Shown: positions 43,533 through 53,084 of the stretch, piece after piece
How the letters are laid out: each line of letters starts with the position of its first letter
Numbering within the stretch: position 1 is the first letter of the stretch
From: Mariaggregatimicrobium sp964498785
GTDB lineage: Bacteria; Zhuqueibacterota; Zhuqueibacteria; Thermofontimicrobiales; Thiofontviventaceae
Direction: 5' to 3'
Assembly (NCBI GenBank): GCA_964498785.1
Contig: CAZCJL010000003.1
Span: 62,001 to 126,000 of the forward strand
Length of the DNA: 64,000 bases
Translations under genes and position numbers: made by a program
The notes under the pieces: generated by a model
The model's database searches: none
The model's input: the letters and a program-made list of their open reading frames with translations, nothing else
What the model was told of the DNA's origin: nothing

Positions 43533-44813
43533 ATGAAAAAAATTTTAAGCATTATTTTAATTTTAAATTGTATCGTTTTTGTTAATGTCTATTCACAGCA
43601 AGTCGTGGATAAAATTATTGCAATAGTTGATGATAATATCATTTTACAGTCAGAATTGTTGCAATTTAGTTTGAATCTCGCATTTCAGTATAAAATAGAT
43701 CCTCGACTGGATCCAGAAAAATTCTCAGAATTACAAAGTCAAGTTTTAGATAACATGATTAATCAAAAAATTTTGTTGACAAAAGCAGTAGAAGATACAA
43801 TTCAGGTAAATGAGCGGGAAGTCGAAAATGTATTGGATTCACAAATTGAGCGAATGATTCAACAATTAGGTTCTGTCGAAAAACTGGAAGAATACATGGG
43901 ATCAACAATTGGAAAAATTCGGCGGGATTTTCGCAGCGATGTGGAAGATAATCTGAAAGTAGAGTCTCTTAAAGCACAAAAGATGCAAAAAATTCAAATA
44001 TCCAGAAAAGAAGTGGACCATTTCTATGAAACAATGCGCGATAGTTTGCCCGACTTTAAAGAAACCGTTGATATCAGCCATATCCTGTTAACGATTGCTC
44101 CCGGGGAAGATGCAGAAATTGCTGCCAGGAACAAGATTATCGATATTGCTGAGAGATTACGCAATGGCGAAGATTTTGTAGAATTAGCGAAAAAACATTC
44201 AGAAGATCCTGGCTCAAAAACTCGCGGTGGCGAATTAGGCTTTTTTAAGCGCGGAGAATTTGTCCGTGAATTTGAGGAAGCTGCTTTTGCTCTTGAGGGC
44301 GGTGAAATCTCTGATATTGTGAAATCCGAACACGGCTATCATATTATTCAAATGATTGAACGAAGAGGTGAGAAAATTAATGTGCGCCATATTTTGGTGC
44401 GATTAGCAGCAAACCAGGAAGATGCAACAAGAACGGAACTTCTAATTAAAGAAATTAAAGAACTTTTGGATGATCCCAAGGCCGATTTTGCTCAAATCGC
44501 TAAAAAATATTCTGCAGATGAAACCACCAAAGAACAAGGCGGACATCTCGGACAATTTACTGTTGAAGAATTGCAGGAAAAGGAATTTAAGCGAGTTGTA
44601 AAAACATTAGAAAAAGGTGAAATTTCTGAGCCTTTTCGAACTCGGTTCGGTTGGCATATTCTTAAGCTGAATGATTGGCAGGACGCACGAAAATTATCAA
44701 TTAATAAAGACTGGGAACAAATTGAGCAGTGGGCTTTGAGCATCAAACAACAAGAAGAATTGGATGAATGGTTAAAAGAGCTTAAAAAGAAAACTTATGT
44801 TGAAATAAAATAA
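43533..44813 (+). CDS. surA: SurA-like periplasmic chaperone / peptidyl-prolyl isomerase
   Basis: SurA escorts outer-membrane proteins across the periplasm to the Bam machine. From the ATG at 43533 the protein has 426 residues. I chose this start because GGAG lies six bases upstream; the upstream ATG at 43521 overlaps that site. The signal peptide ends in VYSQQ. The family opening VDKIIAIVDDNIILQSEL follows, then two parvulin domains (about 180 to 275 with HILLTIAPGEDAE and GELGFFKRGEF, and 285 to 380 with VRHILVRLA, GGHLGQFTVEEL and FRTRFGWHILKL). Both domains keep the terminal GYHI or GWHI signature. A terminator follows the gene. Confidence 0.94.
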   Translation: MKKILSIILILNCIVFVNVYSQQVVDKIIAIVDDNIILQSELLQFSLNLAFQYKIDPRLDPEKFSELQSQVLDNMINQKILLTKAVEDTIQVNEREVENVLDSQIERMIQQLGSVEKLEEYMGSTIGKIRRDFRSDVEDNLKVESLKAQKMQKIQISRKEVDHFYETMRDSLPDFKETVDISHILLTIAPGEDAEIAARNKIIDIAERLRNGEDFVELAKKHSEDPGSKTRGGELGFFKRGEFVREFEEAAFALEGGEISDIVKSEHGYHIIQMIERRGEKINVRHILVRLAANQEDATRTELLIKEIKELLDDPKADFAQIAKKYSADETTKEQGGHLGQFTVEELQEKEFKRVVKTLEKGEISEPFRTRFGWHILKLNDWQDARKLSINKDWEQIEQWALSIKQQEELDEWLKELKKKTYVEIK

Positions 44814-44845
44814 TAAAAATGGAGTAAATAAACATTATAAAAAAT

Positions 44846-44871
44846 AGCGACTAATTCATGTCGCTTTTTTT
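44846..44871 (+). terminator. Rho-independent terminator after surA
   Basis: AGCGAC (44846 to 44851) pairs with GTCGCT (44860 to 44865) over an 8-base loop and is followed by seven T. It ends the three-gene foldase block, 33 bp after the surA stop. Confidence 0.85.
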
Positions 44872-44996
44872 ATTATACATATCGTGCCATTTGTTATCAG
44901 AACGTCATATTCTAAAGGAACACATATATTTAAAATTAAGTTTAATAGAATAATGTTATATTAATAAGCTTAATGCAATCGCGAAATGTAAGTATT

Positions 44997-45668
44997 ATGA
45001 ATAAAAAAATTAATTGGTTGACATTGATTCTCGTTCTTTTTTTTATCCTGGCTACATACAGCTATGGGCAAAGTGAATTAACTATCGCCCGTTTAAAATA
45101 CCGTGGTGGTGGTGACTGGTATAATGATCCATCAGCGTTACCAAATCTACTGACTTTCATTCGGAATGAAACAAAAATTAAAACTGCGGATGATGAAAAA
45201 AAAATATCGATCATGTCAGAAGAGTTATATGCATATCCTCTGTTATTTATGACAGGTCATGGTAAAGTTGTATTTTCCGAGGACGAGGCCAAAAGACTTA
45301 GAAATTACCTGGAAAAAGGTGGTTTCCTTTATGCCGACGATGATTATGGCATGGACAAGTATTTTCGAGCTGAAATGAAAAAAGTGTTTCCCAATAAAGA
45401 ATTGGTGGAAATTCCGTTTTCACATCCGATTTTTTATTCCCATTACAAATTTCCGAATGGATTACCTAAAATCCATGAACATGATGGCGGCCCGCCACAG
45501 GCTTTTGGTATTTTTTATGAAGGAAGATTAATTGTCTTTTATTCATACAATACCAATATTTCGGATGGGTGGCCAGATCCCCAGATACATGATGATCCGG
45601 AAGAAATTAGAACACAGGCATTTAAAATGGGAACGAATATTTTTGTTTACGCGCTAATGTATCAATAG
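44997..45668 (+). CDS. DUF4159-domain secreted protein
   Basis: A 223-residue secreted protein when started at the ATG at 44997, which gives a clean signal peptide (MNKKINWLTLILVLFF to YSYGQ). An upstream ATG at 44973 would add eight residues. The DUF4159 domain fills the rest: TIARLKYRGGGDWYNDPSALPNL, the ELYAYPLLFMTGHGKVVFS strand and loop, RLRNYLEKGGFLYADDDYG (a nucleophile-elbow-like region), HPIFYSHYKFPNGLPKIHEHDGGP and GTNIFVYAL near the end. The fold resembles class I glutamine amidotransferases, but no catalytic Cys is visible. Its function is unknown. It opens the envelope module that continues with DUF4175. Confidence 0.85.
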   Translation: MNKKINWLTLILVLFFILATYSYGQSELTIARLKYRGGGDWYNDPSALPNLLTFIRNETKIKTADDEKKISIMSEELYAYPLLFMTGHGKVVFSEDEAKRLRNYLEKGGFLYADDDYGMDKYFRAEMKKVFPNKELVEIPFSHPIFYSHYKFPNGLPKIHEHDGGPPQAFGIFYEGRLIVFYSYNTNISDGWPDPQIHDDPEEIRTQAFKMGTNIFVYALMYQ

Positions 45669-45708
45669 AAGATTGATCATTAGCAATTATGCTTAAGGTG
45701 AATTTAAT

Positions 45709-48700
45709 ATGAAATCGACATCTTTAATATACCATCAATTTTTAAAAAGAATACATGCTGTTCGCAAAAAAGAAAAATTGCATTCATTGCTGTCAGGTGT
45801 TTTTCTTTTTGTCGCGATTACTATAACAGCGTTGTTTTTAGCACTTATTTTAAATAGCATGTTTCAAATAAATTCATCCGGACGGGCAATTATTTGTGGT
45901 GTATTATTTGTCGTGACTTTAATTTCTTTTGGATTTTGGATTGTTCGCCCGTTGTTTTCGGTATTTTTCAGAAAAAACAATCCGAGTCATTTTGACATTG
46001 CCCAACGGATTGGTTTCCATTTTCCAAATATTAAAGATAGATTGATAAATGCGTTACAGGTTTTTTATTATTTTAATCAACATAAAGAAGGGTATTCTCT
46101 GCAACTTACAGAGGCAGCTCTGGAAAAAGCAAACAGAGAAACAGGGAATATAGATTTTCTATCTATTGTATCTAAAGAACCTCTCATTCGAAAACTGAAA
46201 TACGCGGTTATCTCGATAGTGCTGGTTATAATTATTTTTTCTACATTTACTGCACCAATTAAACAGTCAGCCTATTATCTGTTTAATCCGTTTGAAAAAT
46301 ACCAGAATAAAATTCTATATACTTTTGCTATTAATCCGGGAGATACAGAAGTTTTAAAAAATGACAACGTACCAATCGAAGTAACTGGTTACGGAATTTT
46401 GCCTGAACAGATAACATTAAATATTCACGATGTTATCAATGGCTATAGCTATGAAAAAAAAATGACCGTGGAAGATAGCAATCATTACCATCATACAATT
46501 GAAAGTATAAAAGATTCAGCAGAATATTTTATTACAACCAACGAATTTAAGAGCGAGACATTTTTAATTTCTGTAATTGAACTACCTTTGGTTCGAAATC
46601 TTCAAATTAAATTAAATTACCCGAAATATTCCAAAATCGAGCACAGATATCAGGATGAAAATGTTGGTGATATTTCAGCTTTAAAGGGAACTGTTGCTGA
46701 AATTAACATCACTGCAAATAAAAAGTTAGATGGCGCCATATTAAATTTTGATAGCGATAAACAGAAAAAACTGGCGGTCACATCGAATCGCGCTCGTGGC
46801 GATTTTGTCATTTCAGGAGACGATGAATATTATATTTCGTTGTCAGATATGTCAGGGCGCAGTAATAAAGATCCGATTAAATATCGTATTAGCATTATTG
46901 AAGATAATTACCCGACGATAAAAATTGTTACTCCGGGAGTGGATGTCGATATTTCCGAAGAGATGCTTTTACGAATGGTGATTGAAGGAGAGGATGATTT
47001 TGGGTTTTCAGGGCTGCAATTAGTATATAAAATTTTAAGAGGTGGGACTGAAACGAAAGAAAATTACAATTTTATTCCGCTTAAGCTGAAGCAATATGAC
47101 TCAGAGAAATTTAGATTAAATTATGACTGGAATTTAAAGGAATTGTTTTTACTGCCAGAGGATATGGTCTCTTATTTTGCGGAAGTTTTTGATAATGATG
47201 ATGTGTCTGGCCCGAAAAGCACCAAAAGTCAAACGTATGTTATTCGATTTCCTTCTATTTATGAGATTTATACAGAAGTGAAAAATGAACACAATGAGAC
47301 GTTTGAAACATTTGAGGGTATGTATCAAAAAAGTAAAGAGCTAAAAGAGCATATATCTGAACTTGTTCAGGAGATGAAAAAAGATGCAAATTTAGATTGG
47401 GAAGAAAAAAAGAAACTCGAAGATATTGTTGCGTCGCAGCAACAATTGCAGCAGAATTTGGAGGAAATTGATAAAACGCTTGAGGAAATGATCGAACGAA
47501 TGGAAAAAAATGATTTGGCGAGTTTGGAAACACTTAAAAAGTATCAGGAATTACAACAGCTTCTCCGGGAACTTATGACAGAAGAAATGAAAGAAGCCAT
47601 GAAAAAATTACAAAAGGCAATGGAAAATGTAGATCCGGAGGAATTGAAAAAGGCAGTAGAAAATTTGGATATAAATCAGGAAGAATTTTTAAAAAATTTG
47701 GAGAAATCAATCGAATTATTAAAAAGGCTGCAAATTGAACAAAAGATGGATGAAGTACTAAAGAGGGCCGAAGAGTTATTAGAAAGACAGGATGAAATTT
47801 TAGAGCGGGCCAGGAATGATAATTTAGAGAATCGTAACGAACTGGCAAAACAACAGCAGGATGCCCAGAAGCGAACAGAGGAGCTAAAAAAAGAACTCGA
47901 AAATTTAGAAGCAAATATGGGCGAATTTGAAGACATGCCCCAGGAACAATTAAATGCTGCAAGCGAGCTGATGGATCGGGAGAAAATTGCGCAGAATATG
48001 AAGCAGGCTAGTGAAAATTTTCAGAAAGGCAAAATGGATAACGCTAAAAACTTTAGCCAACAGGCGAAAAATTCGTTAGCTGAATTAACAGAGATGCTTA
48101 ACAACGCGAGAAAGGATTTATTGCAAAGTCAAAAACAGCAAGTGATGGCAGAGTTAAAACATTTATCGCATGACTTGTTAGCGCTTTCTAAATCTCAGGA
48201 AGATGTGCTGAATGATGGTAAACAACTTTCAAAAAGTAGCCCCCAGGTTGAACATATTGCAGAACAGCAGCAATATTTAATAAACGGGCTTGGGCGCGTA
48301 ACAGAGCGATCTGGTAATCTCTCAAAAAAGACTTTATTTGTCAGTTCTCAAATGGGGAAAACCTTGGGACAATCGATGCATGAAATGCAAACGGCTTTAC
48401 AAAATCTTGAAGAGCGAAATAATTCCAGTGCAACTCGTAACCAGGCGAAAGCAATGAATTCGTTAAATAAAGCGGTGATTCAGGTTCAGAAATCAATGCA
48501 AAGTTTAGCAGCCTCGTCATCTTCAACTGGAATGCAGGAAATGTTTAACCAACTATCAAAAATGTCCGGAAAGCAAAAGGGAATTAACCAGCAAACGATG
48601 CAAATGGGGATGAATGGCAAACTATCTTTACAACAACAAGCGGCAATGGCTCGGCTGGCCGCAGAACAAGGAGCCTTGCGAAAATCAATGGAACAATTAA

Positions 48701-49074
48701 ATCGTGAATTCGGAGACAGATCTGATTTATTAGGACGATTAGATAACGTTGCTCAAGATATGGAAGATGTTGTTAAGGATCTACAAAATAGAAATGTAAA
48801 TCAAAAAACAATTAATAAACAACGTCAAATTTTATCCCGGCTTTTAGATGCTCAAAAATCTGTTCATAAACGAGAGTTTAGTAAAAAACGCCAGGCAGAA
48901 ACCGGAAAATATTATCTGGCTAAAAGCCCGGATGATTTACCGGAAAACATGGGAGAAATTGATTCTCAAATAAGAGAGGATTTATTAAAGGCTCTTAAAC
49001 AGGGATATTCTCGGGATTATCAGGAGCTGATTAAAAAGTATTTTGAGGCATTAGTGAATGAAGAAATCAATTAA
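45709..49074 (+). CDS. DUF4175-family large membrane protein with long coiled coil
   Basis: A 1121-residue protein. Two membrane helices lie near residues 25 to 48 and 57 to 80, and a third near 152 to 175. Ig-like strand-rich domains follow (about 190 to 500; VEVTGYGILPEQITLNIHD). A very long coiled coil, rich in Glu, Lys and Gln, extends from about 525 to 900, and a Met/Gln-rich helical part (MQEMFNQLSKMSGKQKG) continues to the C-terminus. This is the DUF4175 architecture of FCB-type bacteria, often near DUF4159 proteins. The role is probably in the cell envelope, but unproven. Its last 17 bases overlap the following TPR gene. Confidence 0.85.
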   Translation: MKSTSLIYHQFLKRIHAVRKKEKLHSLLSGVFLFVAITITALFLALILNSMFQINSSGRAIICGVLFVVTLISFGFWIVRPLFSVFFRKNNPSHFDIAQRIGFHFPNIKDRLINALQVFYYFNQHKEGYSLQLTEAALEKANRETGNIDFLSIVSKEPLIRKLKYAVISIVLVIIIFSTFTAPIKQSAYYLFNPFEKYQNKILYTFAINPGDTEVLKNDNVPIEVTGYGILPEQITLNIHDVINGYSYEKKMTVEDSNHYHHTIESIKDSAEYFITTNEFKSETFLISVIELPLVRNLQIKLNYPKYSKIEHRYQDENVGDISALKGTVAEINITANKKLDGAILNFDSDKQKKLAVTSNRARGDFVISGDDEYYISLSDMSGRSNKDPIKYRISIIEDNYPTIKIVTPGVDVDISEEMLLRMVIEGEDDFGFSGLQLVYKILRGGTETKENYNFIPLKLKQYDSEKFRLNYDWNLKELFLLPEDMVSYFAEVFDNDDVSGPKSTKSQTYVIRFPSIYEIYTEVKNEHNETFETFEGMYQKSKELKEHISELVQEMKKDANLDWEEKKKLEDIVASQQQLQQNLEEIDKTLEEMIERMEKNDLASLETLKKYQELQQLLRELMTEEMKEAMKKLQKAMENVDPEELKKAVENLDINQEEFLKNLEKSIELLKRLQIEQKMDEVLKRAEELLERQDEILERARNDNLENRNELAKQQQDAQKRTEELKKELENLEANMGEFEDMPQEQLNAASELMDREKIAQNMKQASENFQKGKMDNAKNFSQQAKNSLAELTEMLNNARKDLLQSQKQQVMAELKHLSHDLLALSKSQEDVLNDGKQLSKSSPQVEHIAEQQQYLINGLGRVTERSGNLSKKTLFVSSQMGKTLGQSMHEMQTALQNLEERNNSSATRNQAKAMNSLNKAVIQVQKSMQSLAASSSSTGMQEMFNQLSKMSGKQKGINQQTMQMGMNGKLSLQQQAAMARLAAEQGALRKSMEQLNREFGDRSDLLGRLDNVAQDMEDVVKDLQNRNVNQKTINKQRQILSRLLDAQKSVHKREFSKKRQAETGKYYLAKSPDDLPENMGEIDSQIREDLLKALKQGYSRDYQELIKKYFEALVNEEIN

Positions 49075-50899
49075 TTTTATATTTATATTTGTTTTAATTT
49101 ATACATCGGTTTGTGTTTCTCAAGGTAATCGATCAACGCTTGCAAAAAAAAATGATCAACGCTACAGGTTGGCGCTACAATTGGAAAATACCGGGAAATA
49201 TTTGGAGGCATTGCAAATTTATCAACAATTATGGGATATGAATCCGTCAAGCATGTCCTATTACAGAGGTGTAAAAAATAATTTGCTTAATACAAAACAG
49301 TATGCCAAGGCAATCCTGGCTGCTGAAAAAATGCTGACTATCCGAAATAGCTATTACATAAAGGCAGACATTGGAGAGATACATTATAAATTGGGGCAAC
49401 ACGAGCAGGCGCAAAATATCTGGAATGATATTATCATTCAAAACAAAAAAAATCCATCGGCCTATCAGTCGGTTGCAAATTCAATGTTATCGAATCGATT
49501 GTATGATGAAGCAATTGAAGTTTATCAACAGGGACGAAAAAACATTCCAGAGAATACAATTTTCTTAATTGAATTGGCGAATTTATATAGTGCTCGAATT
49601 GATTATCAGAATGCGACATTAATGTATATCGAATACCTTGACAGATTACCAAGCCAATATTCTTATGTTGAGAGCCAGCTAATTCGTTTAGCAAAATATA
49701 TTGAAGAAGCAGAGCCAATCGCATCAATAATAAAGGAAAGAATAAAAAACGGGAAAAATATTTATACATTAAAAAAATTATTAGCGCAATTATATATTCA
49801 TGATTCGAATTATGGCGAAGCAATTAATGTGTATCAAGACATTGATAATCTGATGAATGATATGGCATCTCAAGATCGATCAGAGTGGGGAAGAGAGTTG
49901 TACGAGTTTGCCGAAAATGCACTTCGGGACGGTGCATACAATTTTTCAGAAAAAGCCTATCGAATGATTATTGCAAAATATCCAAACTCCCATTATATCG
50001 CCCGTTCAGATTTTGGGCTGGCAGAGTCATCATTTTTACAGGAGAAGTTTCAAGAAGCCCTGGATGCATATTATCAAATAACGATGAATTATCCCAAGTC
50101 CACTGAGGCAAAGAATTCTCTGATTCGGATTGGACAGATTCAGTTAGAATTTTTTAATGATCCCAAAACTGCAAAAGAGGCTTTTAAAAAAGTATTAAAA
50201 AGTTTTCCGTTTAGTGATCAACATTTCGAGGCCAATTTTTATATTGCGGATTGTGATATTCGTAATGGAAATTTGCAGGCCGCTAAAAATCGATATGAAA
50301 GTATTCTTAAAATGAAAAGAGTTAATGATAGTGTTAGCGAAAAGGTGATTTTTCGAGTGTCACTATTAAACTTTTGGGAACAAAAATTTGATGAGTCGCT
50401 CGCTAAACTGGATGAAATTATCAATAATGAGACCATCATTTTCGATCATCGTAAAGGATTCTTTGTGAACGACGCTCTGGAATTAAGTATGCTAATCAAT
50501 GAAAATATAGATAAAAAAGATGTGTTAGATCGCTATGCGAAAAGTATGTTACTGATTGAGCAAAAAAAGTACGAAGAAGCGCTTAAAATATTGAACAAAA
50601 TTGCAGATACAAGTCCACAAGCGCCGCTGATTGAAAATGTATTGTTAAAAATTGGTGAAATCCAAAAAAAAATAGGGCAGTATGAAGAGGCTATAAATGT
50701 ATATCGACAAATAATTAAAGATTATCCTGATGCATTAAACCGAGATATTGCTCAAAAGCAAATCGGAGATATTTATTGTTGGCAATTAAACAACAAAAAA
50801 AGGGCAATAGAAGAGTATGAGCTTGTTTTAATAAATTATCCGCAAAGTTTATTACTCGAGGATATTAGAAGCATTATTCGAACATTAGAAAAAAGATAA
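49058..50899 (+). CDS. Secreted TPR protein
   Basis: A 613-residue protein with a signal peptide (MKKSINFIFIFVLIYTSVCVSQ). It consists almost wholly of tetratricopeptide repeats, from ALQLENTGKYLEALQIYQQLW through EAIEVYQQGRKNIPE, FQEALDAYYQITMNYPKS and YEEAINVYRQIIKDYPD to the last unit KRAIEEYELVLINYPQS. The YPxS-type ends recall BamD and YbgF-like periplasmic TPR proteins. Its start overlaps the 3' end of the DUF4175 gene by 17 bases, so the two are coupled in translation and are likely partners. The next gene begins 12 bp downstream. Confidence 0.85.
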   Translation: MKKSINFIFIFVLIYTSVCVSQGNRSTLAKKNDQRYRLALQLENTGKYLEALQIYQQLWDMNPSSMSYYRGVKNNLLNTKQYAKAILAAEKMLTIRNSYYIKADIGEIHYKLGQHEQAQNIWNDIIIQNKKNPSAYQSVANSMLSNRLYDEAIEVYQQGRKNIPENTIFLIELANLYSARIDYQNATLMYIEYLDRLPSQYSYVESQLIRLAKYIEEAEPIASIIKERIKNGKNIYTLKKLLAQLYIHDSNYGEAINVYQDIDNLMNDMASQDRSEWGRELYEFAENALRDGAYNFSEKAYRMIIAKYPNSHYIARSDFGLAESSFLQEKFQEALDAYYQITMNYPKSTEAKNSLIRIGQIQLEFFNDPKTAKEAFKKVLKSFPFSDQHFEANFYIADCDIRNGNLQAAKNRYESILKMKRVNDSVSEKVIFRVSLLNFWEQKFDESLAKLDEIINNETIIFDHRKGFFVNDALELSMLINENIDKKDVLDRYAKSMLLIEQKKYEEALKILNKIADTSPQAPLIENVLLKIGEIQKKIGQYEEAINVYRQIIKDYPDALNRDIAQKQIGDIYCWQLNNKKRAIEEYELVLINYPQSLLLEDIRSIIRTLEKR

Positions 50900-50911
50900 T
50901 AAGGTTTTGTT

Positions 50912-52186
50912 ATGAAACGTAAAATCATTTTTTTTGTAATCATCAGTTATATTAATATTTTGGTTTTCGACGTATTATATGCTCAAAAGTTATTAGTTTA
51001 TATGGATTTGCAGCAAAATGAACATTTGAAAGCGTATGGTGTCGCCTATTGGTCGCTTGAAAAAGGAATCAACGTGGAATGGCTGTTGAATTACAGAGGT
51101 GGTTCTTTTATGATGGATTACCACCAGAATTTTGAGCGAGAATTAAGGTTGAGAGGTGTTAGTTTTTCTAAAATTAGTAATGCGGAAGCTGCCCAAATAT
51201 ACGCGACAATTGAAGAAAGAAATATGGAAGTTGTGTTGCTTGAAAAAGCTCCGGAAATTGCAATTTATCAACCGCCCAAGGAGACAAAATGGGATGACGC
51301 TGTCGCCCTGGCATTAAGTTATGCAGAAATACCATACACAAAATTATGGGACAAGGAGGTGATTTCGGGTGAGCTTCACAAGTATGACTGGCTTCATCTT
51401 CATCATGAAGATTTCACTGGTCAATATGGGAAATTTTTTAGAAGTTTTCGAAATGCCCCCTGGTACATCGAAATGGTGATGACGAATGAAAAAATAGCGA
51501 GCGAGTTTGGCTTTCCCACTGTGGCTCGGTTGAAATTAGAGGTTGCCAAAATGATTAAGGACTATGTGTTACGTGGCGGTTTCCTGTTTGCGATGTGTTC
51601 CGCAACAGATGCGTTGGATATCGCTTTGGCTGCCGAAAAAACTGATATTGTCGATACAGTTTTTGATAATGATCCTCCTGATCCTGATTTTCAGGAGAAA
51701 CTTGATTTTTCGAATACCCTGGCTTTTGAAAACTTCAAGGTCATTACTGATCCTATGATTTATGAATTCTCTGATATTGATATTCCATCAAGCGAGACAC
51801 CAAGATTACGCGATCCGGAATCCGATTATTTTACATTGTTTGATTTTTCTGCAAAATATGATCCTGTTCCAACAATGTTGAATCAAAATCATGTGTCGGT
51901 TGTGAAGGGATTTATGGGGCAAACAACAGGTTTCAAGAAAAGCAAAATTAAGAAATCTGTTATAATAATGGGTGAAGCAGAGGGAACTGAACAGGTCAAA
52001 TATCTGCATGGAAATTTAGGCAGAGGAACGTTTACATTTTATGGAGGACATGATCCCGAGGATTATCAACATTTTGTCGGCGATCCACCGACTCAATTAT
52101 CGCTGCATAAAAATTCACCTGGCTATCGCCTGATTTTAAACAATGTTTTATTCCCTGCTGCTAAGAAAAAGATAAGGAAAACATGA
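50912..52186 (+). CDS. Secreted amidotransferase-fold protein (family often labelled asparagine synthetase B)
   Basis: A 424-residue protein with a signal peptide ending near VLYAQ. It closely follows a family common in Bacteroidetes and misnamed asparagine synthetase B. Recognised blocks are HLKAYGVAYWSLEKGINVEWLLNYRGGSF, YDWLHLHHEDFTGQYGKF, GGFLFAMCSATDALDIALAAE, NDPPDPDFQEKLDFSNTLAF, KGFMGQTTGF and FYGGHDPEDYQHFVGDPPTQL near the C-terminus. The FAMCSATD turn with its cysteine looks like a class I amidotransferase nucleophile elbow. Asparagine synthesis is not supported: it lacks the AsnB domains and is exported. It ends the module with DUF4159, DUF4175 and TPR genes and overlaps yjbQ by 4 bases. 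Confidence 0.8.
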   Translation: MKRKIIFFVIISYINILVFDVLYAQKLLVYMDLQQNEHLKAYGVAYWSLEKGINVEWLLNYRGGSFMMDYHQNFERELRLRGVSFSKISNAEAAQIYATIEERNMEVVLLEKAPEIAIYQPPKETKWDDAVALALSYAEIPYTKLWDKEVISGELHKYDWLHLHHEDFTGQYGKFFRSFRNAPWYIEMVMTNEKIASEFGFPTVARLKLEVAKMIKDYVLRGGFLFAMCSATDALDIALAAEKTDIVDTVFDNDPPDPDFQEKLDFSNTLAFENFKVITDPMIYEFSDIDIPSSETPRLRDPESDYFTLFDFSAKYDPVPTMLNQNHVSVVKGFMGQTTGFKKSKIKKSVIIMGEAEGTEQVKYLHGNLGRGTFTFYGGHDPEDYQHFVGDPPTQLSLHKNSPGYRLILNNVLFPAAKKKIRKT

Positions 52187-52584
52187 TGGCAAAATTAGAA
52201 AGCTTTACAGTGGTGACTCATTCTACAATTGATTTTGTTAAAATTGATTCTCAAGTACAACAGATTGTATCAGATCGCGGAGTTAAAAATAGCGTATGTG
52301 TCATTTTTATTCCACATACAACAGCGGCGGTAACAATCAATGAAGGGGCTGATCCTGATGTTATGGAAGACATCGAAAAGGAGTTGAATAAAATAATTCC
52401 GTTTCAGGATAATTATTTACATGCCGAAGGAAATTCTGCAGCCCATATCAAATCAAGTTTAATTGGGGCAACAGAGATGGTTATTATTGAGAACGGAACG
52501 CTAAAATTAGGTACATGGCAACGAATTTATTTTTGTGAATTTGATGGCCCACGAAATAGAAACGTGTGGATTAAAATTCTCTGA
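52183..52584 (+). CDS. YjbQ family protein (UPF0047)
   Basis: A 133-residue protein. It shows the family blocks VCVIFIPHTTAAVTINEGADPDVMEDI, YLHAEGNSAAHIKSSLIG and GTWQRIYFCEFDGPRNRNVWIKI. The conserved histidines in FIPHTTA, YLHAEGN and AAHIKSSL line a putative metal site. Weak thiamin phosphate synthase activity is reported for E. coli YjbQ, but the true role is unsettled. Its start (ATGATGGC) overlaps the stop of the upstream gene, so it is translationally coupled to the envelope module; a functional link is not implied. No gene follows for 500 bp. Confidence 0.93.
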   Translation: MMAKLESFTVVTHSTIDFVKIDSQVQQIVSDRGVKNSVCVIFIPHTTAAVTINEGADPDVMEDIEKELNKIIPFQDNYLHAEGNSAAHIKSSLIGATEMVIIENGTLKLGTWQRIYFCEFDGPRNRNVWIKIL

Positions 52585-53084
52585 TTGGATCACATCGAAA
52601 TAAAAATAATAAAAATTGCTAGTTTAAGATTGACGAATAATTTACTGGTAATATTGTGACTATTGTCATGAAAAAATCAATAAAGGGTGAATTGGGGCCT
52701 ACAGGGAATTATCTGTTAGACCTACCATTGAATCGTTCCAAACGACGTGTTTCAAGATAAAACAACACTTACTCTTAAATCATAATAAATTTATTAAAAT
52801 TCCTTTGAAAATAGTGTATTAAAGGTTATATTCAGGGGTGGAGTAAATGATTTTTACGGCACGATTTTTGAAAATATGTAACTGATAAATAATATTATCC
52901 GACAGTGTTGAAACTAATGATCGAAAATACTCCACTTGCTTTTCTCCTTTGGTTTAGTTTTAGACAATACAATCCAGCAATAATATAAAAATAATTGCAA
53001 TTTATTTGTTCCATCCTTAATGGATTGAACAAAATTTAACTTTTTTGAAAACTTGTTAAGAAGTTGTTATTTTTGAGGATTACT
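52585..53084. other. 500-bp intergenic region before the giant gene
   Basis: No convincing gene is seen here. The region contains an 8-bp inverted repeat, GTGGAGTA (52838 to 52845) and TACTCCAC (52928 to 52935), enclosing 82 bases that can pair further near the stem (TTTT with AAAA). No known riboswitch core was recognised. GAGG at 53075 to 53078 is a good ribosome-binding site for the ATG at 53085. The end of the yjbQ transcript must lie here, but no terminator hairpin with a T run is visible. Confidence 0.5.

Noticed and set aside
50912..52186. Naming this gene asparagine synthetase B
   Set aside because: It has a signal peptide and lacks the N-terminal Cys glutaminase and the ATP pyrophosphatase motif of AsnB; the label in related entries looks like an error.
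53045..53073. TTGAAA-17 bp-TATTTT as a promoter for the giant gene
   Set aside because: The predicted transcript start would lie downstream of the good GAGG ribosome-binding site, so the two signals contradict each other.
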